From Limonium bicolor (lineage: Eukaryota > Streptophyta > Magnoliopsida > Caryophyllales > Plumbaginaceae), in NCBI GenBank assembly GCA_023374045.1, contig CM041780.1, forward strand, positions 38,889,030 to 38,953,029: a DNA stretch of 64,000 nt, in the 5' to 3' direction. The notes beneath the pieces were generated by a model that searched no databases, was not told the DNA's origin, and worked only from the letters and a program-made list of their open reading frames with translations. Below, in pieces: positions 23,904 through 35,566 of the stretch. The first letter of the stretch is position 1. Every line of letters starts with the position of its first letter. Position numbers and translations under genes: made by a program.

Positions 23904-25460
23904 TGTACGGGGTAAAAGCGTATTACAGCAAGTGTACTGGTCTGTCGTAGCAAGTTTTCCTAGGTAGTATTCTCTAGGTTATCGAACCAAAGGAGGCTGT
24001 GTCTAGTGAGTCTTTAATCTACTAACTAATAAACTATAGAAAAATAACAATGATAAATTGGGGGTTTGATTGTAGAAATTAAATAAACTAAAAATAAAAA
24101 TAATTAAAAGTGAGTTTCTAATAAATCTAAAGGGTGAATCCTGGTTTACTACTTCTCCCTAGTTTATCAATTCCCTTCCTGAGTGTTTTCTAAATTCTAG
24201 ATTGCAACCTCAGATCTAAATTAATCTAAAACCGGTCTCCCGCAAGATAGATTCTTACAATTCCCAAATCCTAACTCTCGTTATGAATTTACAAATTTAC
24301 TAATAGCGTTAACGATTCATCTGGTATCTAGTCAGCTAATCCTCAGGAATTGCCATCTGTAGTTTCACTGGTAATATTCCTATGGTCTAATGAACGCCGC
24401 AGTTCTCACTTGTAAGCAATTCATACCAAATAAACTCAAGCAATAATTAATCACAAGAGAATATCAACAAATAACTAGGAACAAACTACAATCTATATAG
24501 AATTTATTTTTAACAACTCAGAAAGAAAAACAATAAACTAGTTGTCCATAATAAAACCAGAATTCTAAACAACTACTCAGACATCGGAGATAAAGAAATA
24601 ATAACAATATTAAAGGGATTAGAAAATGTCATCTAATTGTTGTAGAACCGATGACGAATCTGATCACTGTCTTCTTGCTCTGGTCTTTTATGGTCCTGTT
24701 GTCTCGAACTCGCCAGCGCTGCCTGCGCTCGCGGCTATGCTCGGGTCAAACTGTATTGTTGAATGTCGAATTTATCCTCTCTCTTCTGTCTTCCTTACCT
24801 GCTCGCGGCGGCTCTCTCCGTCCTAGGGTTTGTACTGTATCGTGCGTGTATGTGGCTAGGTCACCCAGTAATATCTTGAATCGACTTCCGTCCCGTAATA
24901 TATCCAAGGCCACTCGAGTATAGCAGCGTGCGTGACTGCTTTTTGCAGGTCGAAGTCTGCACATGTCTGCTGCAGTATCAAAATGCCGGCCCATGTATGC
25001 ATGCGGTAGTCCAAGCCCACCGACAATTTATGTCGGCCTCTCTATCATTTGTCCATCAGCAGCCCAACATGTCTGGGTCTGCGCCTCTAATATGGAATGT
25101 GCTACATGTCGATTGCTTGCAACCGATCCAAAACCCCATGTTTAATAAGTGCCCAATCTCCAATGTGCATGGCTCATGTGCATGCGCATGACAAACTTCA
25201 CTTGCAATGGGCTAATCGATCAAGTCCATCTCCTCACGTGCTACTACTCCCCAGTAATGATATGTCATGCATCTATGTTTGTATACTCCTTCTCTTCCGA
25301 CGTATGAGTATATATACACGCTATTTAATTATAAAAAACCATATGTGAGAATAATCTTAGCATTTAACATATTTAAGTACTTAAGTGGGAAATAATAATA
25401 TTATAGCTTAAAATAATAAACAATAAAGCATATAAATATAGATAAATTCCCCACTTATCA
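23904..25460 (-). mobile_element. Athila-like 3' LTR, second family
   Basis: Begins TGTACGGGGTAAAAGCG and ends CCACTTATCA, followed at once by the conserved Athila 3' region. At 1,557 bp it is close in length to the LTR at 7594. A TATATATA box on the minus strand lies at 25309-25316. No multi-unit palindromic array is present, only CCGACA..TGTCGG near 25020 and CATGCG-type words near 25165-25190. The ORFs inside it (24626-25348) lack any recognisable domain. Confidence 0.65.
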
Positions 25461-26390
25461 ACTACCCACTTAGTTTTTGCTTGTCCTCAAGCAAATAAAG
25501 AATATAAACTACTCCAAACTGAAACATTGACTCCAAGATCAAACATAAGCAGAAGGAAAAACAAGCAAAATGACAATCAGAAAAATCAATCTGCTCTAAG
25601 CTATCAGTTTTCGCAAACAGTGAACAAGGAATAATTTTAACAAAAGCATGAAATAAACTAAATTGCAGAAACTGAAACACAAATTAGCTTAGGACCTTCC
25701 ACCAATTTCTTTTCATTACCCATTGGATGACAAGGGGTGTGAAGTAATGCTTATTCGCAATACCTTTCAACACCACGCACTCATGATCAAAACTTAAAAA
25801 AAATACAATTAAATCTTTCGCATGCAAAAACTTTTCTTTCAAGAAATAATAACAAACGATTTAAATTATTGCATAGTTGTTCCTTCACCCAAATTTTCTC
25901 TTTATCCATGTAACGGCTTTGGGCCAACTATCCCAGATCACGAGATCTTAGGTAGATAGGTGATAAAGCACCCCGAGGACTTAATAACCAGATAAAAGAG
26001 GCCTGATTTGGTTTAGAAAATTTTGATCAGAGGAGTACCTTGCCTTATCCTTTCATTCCAAAACATTCATATCATTCCCAAGATCCAAAGCTAAACACAT
26101 TTAGTCCACAATCAGCCAATCCATCAAATTTCAGTGAAATAGAGTAAATTTAGGAAAAACAATTCCGGAAAGACAACTTTTAAGCAGAAAGATTTTTAAG
26201 GTTGTCATCAGGCTCAATTTCAAACTTCCACAGATATTTTCACCTAAAATTCAACATTTAACAGCATTAGAGAAGCATATTCTTTATCACTTGAAAAACA
26301 ATCAAAAATAGTGGTCTGAAGTGATAACTGAAGGTCACTCCCTACCCCACACTTAAAATTAAACAATGTCCTCATTGTGTGACAAGGTGT
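25461..26390 (-). mobile_element. 3' untranslated region of the second Athila-like element
   Basis: Starts with CTACCCACTTAGTTTTTGCTTGTCCTCAAGC and shares GATGACAAGGGGTGTGAAGT, CTTTCAACACCACG and ACTCATGATC with 9184-9520. The element is truncated at about 26390, where Ogre-like sequence begins. No coding part survives. Confidence 0.65.
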
Positions 26391-27204
26391 GGAGGTGATT
26401 TTTCGGTATGAGGGGGTGTCTACCTAAATATGGTCTGACTAAAAAGCCTAGATCCTAGAAACTGCCATTCTGTGGAGGTGAAAACCCGTTATTCTTGGCA
26501 TCCCTCAAATACCTACTAAATCATCCGTCTTTCCCAGAAAGCATGAAGGGGAGTGCAAGTGTGCCACCTAGTTTGACCTCAGGAACTAGGAAGGGAGGAG
26601 AAGGGTCCTAGGAACCGTTAATTGACTCTGTGATTTGTTGCCTATGGATAGGACTTATCTATCAAGCCAGAGATTCTGTGTGGGTTCGTACTGGGTTACA
26701 CCCCTTAGAAGTGGCAACGACCACGACTTCGGATTGGTGCCCGAGGAAACCTCGGTCTCCAATTGTCGGGATTGCCTTCTTTCAAAACCTTTTTGAGAGA
26801 TTCATTTAAAATCCAAGGATAGGATTAGGATGAGGAGAGAGAAAGAGAGTGGATGAGGTTGATTTTCTATCAAGCTAGCACCCAGAAAAGGGATAGGTGA
26901 ATCGGATGAGTATAGAATGAAGATTTAGGAAAGTAGGATTGAATGAATAGACAAGACTTGGAGTCTGATGGTTTGAAGTTTGTGGAGCCGAAGAAGATTT
27001 GAGTGTTCTGAGAGATATAAGAGCCATCTTTAGGGGGGAAAGGGTTTTTTGATTGGAATGGGTCGCACCCTAGATGGGCTGCCTACGTACTCAACTCCCT
27101 GTTGAGATCAGACCTTACGTAGTTCACGTCATTTTGGGTTTTTGGAGATTTTTGAGAGTTTAAGATTTAGAAGGGTTCAGAGTTTTGAGAAGTTTCAGGT
27201 TTAG

Positions 27205-27370
27205 GAGGCTAGTCTCTGAGACGCTCGGGTCCGTGAGACGTTTGAAACCTTGAGATGTCGAAGTCTGTGAGACGCTTGGGTCTGTGAGACGCTCGGGTCT
27301 GGAGACGCTCAGGTCTGTGAGACATTCGAATCATTGGAATGACAAAGTCTGTGAGACGCTCAGTCTATGA
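27205..27370 (+). repeat. GTCTGTGAGACGCT tandem repeat
   Basis: About eight degenerate units of 15-20 bp built on GTCTGTGAGACGCTCGG. Each unit is a small palindrome (GTCT-GTG-AGAC). Confidence 0.8.
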
Positions 27371-27389
27371 GACATTTAAAGTGTAGGAG

Positions 27390-27665
27390 AAATTGAAATT
27401 GAATTGAAACTGGAGTTGAAACGGGGTTGAATGAATATTGATTTGAATTGAAATTGAAATTGAATAAATTTGGATTTGAATGAGTTTGGAATTGAATTTG
27501 AATTTGAATGAGTTTGGAATTGAATTGATTTGAATTAAATTGAATGAAGTTTTGAATTGAATTGAAGTTAAAATGAATTGGATTGAAATGAATGAAGAAT
27601 TAAATGAATTAGAATTGAATTAGGCTGAATGAATTGGGTTTGAATTAAATTTGGTTTGAATGAGT
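27390..27665 (+). repeat. GAATT/TTGAA low-complexity tract
   Basis: Degenerate repeats of TTGAATTGAA, purine-rich on the plus strand with almost no C. Simple-sequence expansion with no coding value. Confidence 0.85.
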
Positions 27666-27689
27666 TTGGGTTGGGGTTTAGAAAACGGG

Positions 27690-27960
27690 TCGGGTTAAAG
27701 TTCGACCGAGTCAAAATGGGATCGAGTCAAAGTTAGGTCAAGGTCAAACTTGGGCTGGTCAAAGTTGGGTCAAGGTCAAGTTTGGGCTGGTCAAAGTGGG
27801 TCAAGGTCAAAGCGGGTCAAGGTCAAAGTGAGTCTAGGTCAAAGCAGGTCATGGTCAAAATGTGTCATGGTCAAAGTTGGACCGGGTCAAAGATCTGGTC
27901 AATGTTCGGGTTTGGTCAACATTCAGATTGGTCAAAGTTGGACCGGGTTGAATGATTTGG
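27690..27960 (+). repeat. GGTCAAAG minisatellite
   Basis: Roughly 15 imperfect copies of GGTCAAAGTTGG or GGTCAAGGTCAA. The ORF at 27750-27998 only translates this repeat. Confidence 0.85.
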
Positions 27961-28851
27961 ACCTGATTGTATTTGGGCTTGTTGGGGAGAAAATTTGATT
28001 GGGAATATTGATCTATATACATATATACATATTTTAGGTGTGTGTTTTAGGGTTTAGGGGTGTCACCACCACGAGATTGGTCAATGACCTATCAGGTGTT
28101 ATACCCAAAATTTCAACCCCCCTGGAGTAGTCTCTAAGGCATACGTGTTAGAAAGGGCAAAAGGGGTCAAAAAGCACCAAGGCGGGATTTTCCAAGGACA
28201 TTCTCGGGATTTTCTATATGACTTGTTCATTATCTCAAACACTTCCAAATATCATAGTCATTATGAAAGGTATTTCATGATTTTCTGATAATATTTATTC
28301 TGGAAATTAAGCTTTTAATAAGCTAGTTTCTTTAATAATTAACACATGAAATAACCTCAAAATAGAAATAAAAGGGTTTTCAAAATTAAAATAAAATTGT
28401 CACATGGTTAGCATGACTACATACGGTCATAAACCTGAAGTTATTTTATTTGGAACCTTATCCCAAAATTTAAAAGAGAAATTCAATCATTTTTGCAATT
28501 TTCTCTCTCCTCTGGAAAATACCGAAATCAAAACAAAATGTCATGAAATTTTAACACAAGATAGAGGATGATTTTTAGAGACTAATGCCGTTGGAATTTC
28601 GTTATTTGACTTTCCAATCGTAAGTTATGAATTATGGGAGATTCCAGATTGTAAGATTTTTATCTAATCGGTTATTTATCGAAATAACCTGATTCCAACT
28701 CTCAAAATTCCTAAAAATCGTCTTTATCTTTGGTTAAAATTTAGGAATTTTTATCAACCTGTAGTACGTTTCAAAAAATCAGATTCTCTTAGAGCACAAA
28801 ATCAGGGTTTTAGATAAAAATCTTGTTCTACCAACTTGGCCATGCTCTTTC

Positions 28852-28859
28852 TATAAAAG
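28852..28859 (+). promoter_or_regulatory. TATA box of the Ogre-like LTR
   Basis: TATAAAAG in CTTTCTATAAAAGGACC, with a purine/pyrimidine-rich leader starting about 30 bp downstream. Good match to plant core promoters. Confidence 0.6.
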
Positions 28860-29430
28860 GACCTTCCAAAAACAACCTAGGGCAGAGGAGAACATTCCCA
28901 TAGTCAGAGAACACAGCCGTCTACTTGCCTCCCACGTTTTCAATACTCCCAACACCGAAACTATACCGAAAATCCCCCGAAATCACCATCTAAACACGTT
29001 TTCCAATCCCCAAAGCACCAATAATCATCAAAACCCCAAAAAACACCACCAAAACGTGAAGAACAGCAAGAACAACCAACAACCAGAAGCTTGGTTCGAA
29101 GTCCTTTCGGGTCTGCCATCAACGGAGCACTCGACGAATCCCGGTGTGAAGAAACGTTGTGAATCCGAAGGTAAAACAGGTAGAAACTCAACTTCCCTAA
29201 TTCTCCACGGTATTATCTGTCTTGCCTCAGAATTTGGGCTCAAACCAACCTTCGTAAGCTTCTGTATTGCTGTTTATTCAAGTTTCTGTCCAATAACTTG
29301 TCTACCAAGTTTCGTGCATAATTCGAATTCAAATTGAAAACTTTCAATCACTAACGATTTGGAAATCTTTCAGGCTGCACACCCATAAAATTGAGCTCAA
29401 AACACCCTCGGGAACCTTCTGAAAACCCCT

Positions 29431-29685
29431 GTCCGTGGGTGGTCCGTGACCTCGGACCTATGGTCCGGGACCTCGGACGCGTTGTCCGAGACCACGGACA
29501 CCCACGGACGGCGGCGGGATTTTAAAAATTCAAAATTTAGGTTTTTCTAATGATGTCCGGGCCCACGGACATCCTGTCCGTGGCCCCGGACTTTGCAAAA
29601 TTTTGTTTTCCCTTAATTCGACTTTTCTGTATATTTAGGTTAACTGGGGTCCGTGGTCTCGGACGTTTGGTCCGTGGCTACGGAC
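29431..29685. repeat. GTCCG..CGGAC palindromic array in the Ogre-like LTR
   Basis: Seven or so 16-bp units such as GTCCGTGGTCTCGGAC and GTCCGGGCCCACGGAC, with 5-8 bp arms. They occur in three clusters beginning at about 29431, 29555 and 29650. Confidence 0.85.
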
Positions 29686-30116
29686 GTAAGCAAAATTTGA
29701 CCTAATTCTGCCTCCGAAACCCTAGTTTAGGTAGTTTTAATTTCACTTTAATTTTCTGTCAAAAATGCTAAAAAAACACAAAAAAACAGAAGCTCGCGCA
29801 CTTAGGTTAAAACGACTCGTAATACGCCGTAATTAAACTAAGTAGAGGAAAAACGACTTCTAGGGGTAATGAAAGTAATTGAACCCTAATTAAGTCGAAT
29901 ATCAAGCCCCCGAACCCGAACTCTCCTTTCCTAATTTGATCTAGGTTAAAATTAGGTGGCGACTCATAATAGGTTCCAGTGAGCTAGCTTAGGTTTTAAT
30001 AATTATTGTTAGATGACATAGTTATTAACCTTAGGTTATAAGTGGACCTAAAACCCGATTAGATCCTAATCAATTTAATCAACATAGGATAGGGTTTAAA
30101 ATCGAGGCTCACAGAC

Positions 30117-30134
30117 TGGCGACTCTGCTGGGGA
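30117..30134 (+). other. Primer binding site, Ogre type
   Basis: TGGCGACTCTGCTGGGGA, the primer site seen in Ogre/Tat elements and assigned to tRNA-Arg in the literature as I recall it. Confidence 0.8.
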
Positions 30135-30659
30135 CAAACTTCTTAATTTTAACTTGTTTTAATTTTAAGAAAGAGGGCTTAACTCGAAAATGTTTATTTA
30201 TGGCTTTATTACTTTGTTCGTTTACTTTTGTGTGCACTTCAATTTTCTGCACCTTTGCATCATATGAGAGCGAGGGTCCACCTAAACCAATTTCACCCCG
30301 GGACCCGTTTGAGGGTCCCCTGTCAGGGACTCACACCTTTTAGGTGATGTGAATAAGCGGGGGAAAAGAGGAGGGTGTCGTCTAACCACACCCCCTTAAT
30401 ACCTGGGCTTTAGCCCCAAGCGTTTTCCTGGCAGTGTCCTTACCTAGCCCATTGTTTGGTCAGTCAAAGACCTGACCGTAGACGCACACCTTCAGGTGAT
30501 GTGAAAAAGTGGGGAAGCCCAAAGAGAATAGCGTGCAAGCCCTATTCCTTTGAGGTGACCTGGGCCCATGCCCCAAGCACCTCTCCGGATCGATCCATAC
30601 CCGTTTGGATTTAAACGTCTAGTGAGGACATGTTGAATTTGTGTGGGTCTTGTTTGCTT

Positions 30660-31480
30660 GTATGATTGGCCCATTACCCAGCCTACATATTGATAGGAAC
30701 TTCTCCTACATTAACCTAGCCCAGCCCGAATTGGCGGCTCTATTTGTTTGCGGCCCAGAGGTCCTGTTTGGTTTAATATGTGAGTCATTCGGGCTTCGGC
30801 CCAAGAGCTTAGACTTAGGTGATTTCTCTTCTGGCCCAATTCGAATTATCCATTTAGTTCTAGGCCCATGAAAAACAAATCCACCTCATGAAAATCCATC
30901 AGGCCTTTCCGTTTCAAGGTTTACTCTAGTCCAGGAAGACTTTCCACTTGGGCTTTGGCTCAAAGTCCTAGATATAGGTATCATCTTCTAGGCCCAATCA
31001 GAATTACTCGGCCCAAATTCCAATTCACATCTAGGACATGGTTTAAAAATCATTTCGGCCCATGCGCCCTATTTCTAGCCCAAACACATTCTGGCCCAGG
31101 TGTCCAATTCTCAAAACATTCGAGTACCGCATTCATAACTCACTTCATCTGGGCCCACAGACCAATTCATAGTTTTGGCCCACGAACTTTGCTCTCAATC
31201 CAGAATTTCAGCCCATAACATAAAACATTCGAGTCCCAGATAGTTTGTGCAACCCATTCATTCTAGTTTCTGGCCTCAAGGCCCAACAGGGTCATCAAAC
31301 GAATCTTAGGCTTCAAGGTTTCTCTCTCGGCCTAGAGGCCCATTCATAATCCATGCGGCTTCTTTCGGCCCGTTTGCTCCACTTCCACGTTAAGGGTATT
31401 CAGGCCCACACATCCGTTCTAACCTAGGGATCACTCTAGCCCATGCACTTCACTCTCAGTTTGGAAGAGATTCAGGCCCT
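30660..31480 (+). repeat. GGCCCA-rich degenerate repeat
   Basis: About 16 exact GGCCCA words in some 750 bp, almost all on the plus strand, with variants AGCCCA. Spacing is irregular (roughly 20-90 bp). GGCCCA/TGGGCC is the core of plant site II promoter elements bound by TCP factors. Whether it works that way here is unknown. Confidence 0.65.
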
Positions 31481-32310
31481 AGTTCCTCCTACATAACCCA
31501 TAGGCATTCCTAGTTCAGGTACTTCGTGGAGCCTACTAAGAGTCCAAGAAGAAGTCGATCACAGTCATCTTAGCAACATCCCGGCGGTCAAGAGCTCGAG
31601 TCTTCAGCATGCCGACTTCAGATGGTTCAGCAGGATTCGGATTCAACAGAAATTTTAGGGTTCCCATGCATCCTACTGCATAACCTGCCATAACATTCAT
31701 ATTTCAAATGCACTTCTCATATTTTTCAAAGAATGATCGTTTTCAAACCACTAATAAGAAGCATCGATTTTGTTGAATCATCTTCTTCCTCATGTTCACA
31801 AATGAATGACTTTTTCAAGTCTAAATAATAACACAAAAAAAAAGGGTTTTGTTTCACACAAGTTTTCTTTTGAGAAAATGGTTCATGAATTAATTATGTC
31901 CCGACAATGGAACACAAAGACTTGTATTTTGTTTCTGAAATTTTGAGCATGCCTTACCAAACCACACAACTCACCACATAATATCCAAACAACCCACAAT
32001 GAGGTTCAAGGCCCACATCTATCAAACTATTGTCACAAACCCCAAATCAATACTGGGGGCAATCTGAGTTTAGAATCATTGTCTTCGAATCTTTTGTTTA
32101 AACGTGTGAACTAGTCTCTGAGTGAAATTCACGAGAGTGTCTTGAGCGAAAAAAAACCATGAGTGAACGAGCGTGTCATTTTTACACGACTCCGGTGAGA
32201 CCACATTCAAAGGTGAGGAAAACGGCATAACTTTGACCGAAGGAGATAATTTGTAAATTTACTCTTAGACCTGTGAAAAGTAACAAAGAGCAGATACACA
32301 ACCATCAGGA

Positions 32311-32943
32311 ATGACGAAGCACCTAGGTACAGCACCACATAGCCAAAAGCTTGTAAACCCTGTCATTAAACCCCAGGCACCCCCGCTGAGCCTTTCATAT
32401 ATCCCTTTTCGATATTATGAACTCCACAAAATAACCCAACCAATGATGAATGTCCGACCGGTGACCAAAGGAGGCGAGGAGCCCGACTCTCAGATAACAT
32501 TCTCATCAGTCCAAAGAAGCAATGCCGCTATCAGCATGACAAAGCGATCCGCAAATGGTCCCAGAGTGACACAGGATCAAAAGAGCTCACATCAAAACAG
32601 CTCTCGAAGCCCAAAACCGGGAAACACAAGAACCCCGAAGGCAAAGCCAAGAAAGGATAAAACAAAAGGCAAACCCGAAGTGCCTGAGAAAATCCAAATG
32701 ACGAAAAGAGAAATGGTGCAAAGGACAACTTCAAAAGTCCAGATCCAGAAGCTCGAAAACAACGTCAACATGAAGCAGCCAGACGACTTCAAGACAAGGA
32801 AGATGAATCCGAGAGAAGACGCAAGTTGCAGCTTTGGTCACCCATTTAAGCTCCACATACCTCAAATATCCCTCCATGATCCCGTTGTCTTTCATCACAC
32901 CCCATGGCCACGTTATAAGCCTCAAAGACTTCCGACTTGGTAG
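32311..32943 (+). CDS. Hypothetical 210-residue basic ORF in the Ogre-like leader
   Basis: Not recognised. The predicted protein is rich in Lys, Arg, Ser, Pro and Gln from about residue 75 to 175 (SSRSPKPGNTRTPKAKPRKD) with no known motif, signal peptide or membrane segment. Ogre elements carry an extra ORF of unknown function upstream of gag, so the position is suggestive. Length is short for that ORF and composition is low-complexity. It may be a chance frame or a truncated remnant. Confidence 0.25.
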   Translation: MTKHLGTAPHSQKLVNPVIKPQAPPLSLSYIPFRYYELHKITQPMMNVRPVTKGGEEPDSQITFSSVQRSNAAISMTKRSANGPRVTQDQKSSHQNSSRSPKPGNTRTPKAKPRKDKTKGKPEVPEKIQMTKREMVQRTTSKVQIQKLENNVNMKQPDDFKTRKMNPREDASCSFGHPFKLHIPQISLHDPVVFHHTPWPRYKPQRLPTW

Positions 32944-33330
32944 TTGTGTATCCAATCACGTGAAAGTAACAGATCGAATGCGTAAATCCATCAAATATCA
33001 AATTCAATGGTCTACAAGTTGTGACCGTAAGTGAGAAACGAGTGTAAACACCAAACACGTGATAAGTGTCCAAATGAGCATGATTATAGGTGTATTTCAT
33101 ATATAATATTAGCACTTTTCTTGCTCATTTCTCCACTTCGGTTAGTTTCCTCTAGTTTATGTTTTATTGTTTATCTCACAAATATTGGTTAACATGAGGA
33201 AAACCAAGCTGGGAGTAAAGTAGATAAAGAGACGAACGCATAGACGCAAACGGCTCAGAAAACGGACTTATAACGAAGAATGTAGAGCCAGTTGAAGATT
33301 GTTATATATATGTATAATATATATAATAAC

Positions 33331-33686
33331 GCACGGACAACATAGAGTGCACCGCCCCATAACAGGCGGACCACTCTGAGGCGACCGCCTGGCGGACGTA
33401 GGAGAGACAACCGCCCCGTATTGGGCGGTCAACTCTAATGCAAACCGCCTCGCACACAAGAGTGAGGCTACCGCCTCAAAGGGAGGCGGACGAGGCATAG
33501 AGTACCGCCTCTAAACAGGCGGACAAGAGACAGAAGACCGCCTCGCGGTCAAGACAGAGGGAACCGCCAAATAACAGGCGGACAACACACAGAGGACCGC
33601 CTCCTTAACAGGCGGACAAGACACATGGAACCGCTGGTTAATTGGCGGACAGCACAGAGAGGACCGCATGTTATCTGGCGGTCGTG
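33331..33686. repeat. ACCGCC..GGCGG palindromic array
   Basis: About eleven hairpins, each with (G)ACCGCC and GGCGG(A/T)C arms and 3-11-base loops, for example GACCGCCTCCTTAACAGGCGG. Units are spaced roughly 30-45 bp and separated by variable ACAAGACACAGAG-like sequence. The array ends one base before TATAAAT. Confidence 0.9.
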
Positions 33687-33693
33687 TATAAAT
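33687..33693 (+). promoter_or_regulatory. TATA box of the third Athila-like LTR
   Basis: TATAAAT immediately after the last palindrome (GGCGGTCGTG). A pyrimidine-rich start region (CTTCGCCGTCCTCTGC) follows about 20-30 bp later. Confidence 0.6.
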
Positions 33694-35151
33694 GTTCCGG
33701 AGCTTATCGTCTTCGCCGTCCTCTGCAACTCGCACAAACTCGTCGCACAATCGCCACTGTCTGCATTAATGAGCCTCTATCCCTCACGCGTCTTCATCTT
33801 CCTGTCCCCTGCGCAATCAATGAATCAACAGTTAATCAAATTCGTACGGACCTTCTTCTCCTCTGCCTCTATATAAACCCATGCCTTTGCGCAAATAAAA
33901 TAACTCCCTTCCTCCGTATCCAAATTGTTAGTTGTATTTAATTGTTATTATTAGTATTAGACCACCGTTACAGACCACAACCACCACCATCGATCCACTT
34001 CATCTCTTATCTCCCACTTCTCCGTTTAAGTTTATTCTACATTTCACCACGAAGCAGAAACGCGATAAGAAGAACAGAAGAAAAGGGAGCTGGACCAGAA
34101 GCGAATCGCAGTCCAGTCTCCGCCAGCAGTCTCCAAATTAATGGCTATCTGTTTCCTTTTATTATTGTTAATGTCTGAGTGATTTTATTCGTATCCTAGG
34201 ATGGGGTTTGTTCCTAAATAATTCAGATTATTATTAATACCAAGTTTGCTTATAAAATATTTTTTTGTCTCTCTAAATTATTAAATGCTTAAGAACTGAT
34301 CATTTTTATGCATTTACGGTTTCTCTTATTTCAATGATTTTGTAAATCTGAGAATAGACCACAAAGAAGGATAAACGTTAGATATTATACTCCTTGATTA
34401 GCAGATAAAATCCATCGCTGTTATAAAAAGAATTCTCGCTTAAAGCTAATTAATGATTTTAGACTTTTTCTGATTGTAAAAAGTCTATTGATTTAATTAA
34501 GAGTTGTCCTTATCTATGAGTTAGGAAGGCCACAAGATTAATTCTTAAACAGAAAATAAGAGCAAATTAGGATTATAATTATTGTCTGTACTTAAATAAA
34601 TATTTATCACCTGTTTCACTTATTAAACTTGTTTTAATTCCTTTCAGCAAATATTGTTAAATGCTTATTCTGACAAAATACTGCATTATTTGGTAGCTAT
34701 CAATATATGATTTTGAGATAGTCAAAATACCACAAAGGAATTAATCTTGGTATTTACACTCCGGATTGAGCAGGAAAATACTAAGGCTATTAATAGGAGT
34801 TCGTAACTGACAATTATTAACTCTAATAGGCAATAAATATTTGAGACAAGGTTTTAAATATGTCTAAGTAATTTAGGAAATTCCCCCGCTATCCTAGGAT
34901 ACCTTTTCATCCATTTACTTTATTTACTGTATTTATTATTTCCGCTCAGTTCCCAAAATTCAAGCTTGCCTCCGGCTAAACCCCTTTTACATTTTATGCA
35001 TTTTTATTTGCCTTTTGTACATTTACTAAACTGGATAATTAATTAGACAGTTGCGAAGTCTCTGTGGATACGACCTTGTTGTACTACAAAGATTGGGTCA
35101 CTGCCCATAGTAAGCAAGATAGTTTAACTATTATTTTGCCCAACAAGTTTT

Positions 35152-35170
35152 TGGCGCCGTTGCCGGGGAC
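35152..35170 (+). other. Primer binding site, Athila type
   Basis: TGGCGCCGTTGCCGGGGAC, identical in its first 18 bases to the site at 18912-18929. Confidence 0.9.
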
Positions 35171-35275
35171 TTCGGTCCAACTATCTGATTATTATCGTTT
35201 AGTTTTCTTTCATTTTCGTTATTTGTCACCTTTTTTGTATAAATTTTTGTTTTGTTTTAAAGGTACTTAATTCTG

Positions 35276-35566
35276 ATGGATGGTCACTACGATCAAGCAG
35301 AAGATGGTATGGTTACCCCTATAGCGCAGAGGACTACAGTCAATGGAGGTCTGCCAAGAGTGTGGAGACCATGAAAGTTCTTATTGTCCTATGGTTGCAA
35401 TAGAAAGAGACAACGCCATTTTACGGGAAATGATGGCAAATTTTACCTCAACCATTGAAATGATCCGGCAAAGAACGCTAGATCAGGTAGAACACATGGA
35501 ACAACCCGTTCCACAACTGAATGCAGTGGTTCACGAGGAGAACAACCTGTTGAGGACATAAGCTAC
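35276..35566 (+). pseudogene. gag: Athila-like gag 5' remnant
   Basis: An ATG at 35276 opens MDGHYDQAEDGMVTPIAQRT, then stops. An overlapping frame from 35343 reads CQECGDHESSYCPM, a Cys/His cluster often seen near the start of Athila gag, followed by a helical stretch (AILREMMANFTSTIEMIRQR) that may be a coiled coil. The next element starts at 35567, so everything downstream is missing. It is a broken 5' end. Confidence 0.5.

Larger units (their letters stand above)
26391..28096 (+). mobile_element. Ogre/Tat-like 3' region with tandem repeats
   Basis: Non-coding. It includes GGGCTGCCTACGTACTC..CTTACGTAGTTC near 27080-27125, a phrase I associate with the 3' part of plant Tat/Ogre elements, then three repeat tracts: a GTCTGTGAGACGCT repeat (27205-27370), a TTGAATTGAA-rich tract (27390-27665) and a GGTCAAAG-rich tract (27690-27960). 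It ends GATTGGTCAATGACCTATCAGG just before the LTR at 28097. The left boundary is approximate. Confidence 0.5.
28097..30113 (+). mobile_element. Ogre/Tat-like LTR
   Basis: Starts TGTTATACCC and ends GGCTCACA, 2,017 bp, followed three bases later by an Ogre-type primer site. A strong TATA box (TATAAAAG, 28852-28859) is followed by a leader. The palindromic array at 29431-29685 is therefore in the transcribed part. The LTR is flanked on the left by 3'-region sequence and on the right by leader, so it could serve as the 3' LTR of one unit and the 5' LTR of another. Confidence 0.75.
30135..33059 (+). mobile_element. Ogre-like leader, truncated
   Basis: Starts with a TTTAAGAAAGAGGGCTTAACTCG leader and a GCATCATATGAGAGCGAGGG block. 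A GGCCCA-rich degenerate repeat fills about 30660-31480. ACTGGGGGCAATCTGAG near 32054 is a phrase I connect with Ogre leaders. No gag, protease or RT is present. The region is cut at 33060 by an Athila-like LTR. Confidence 0.6.
33060..35145 (+). mobile_element. Athila-like 5' LTR, third family
   Basis: Starts TGATAAGTGTCC and ends TTGCCCAACA, 2,086 bp, with an Athila primer site seven bases on. It carries a GC-rich palindromic array directly upstream of TATAAAT. Beyond the TATA box it is AT-rich and ORF-free apart from chance frames (33625-34178). It interrupts the Ogre-like leader. Confidence 0.8.

Noticed and set aside
24626..25348. Overlapping ORFs that might be a host gene
   Set aside because: They fall inside an Athila-like LTR, have no recognised domain and lack codon structure.
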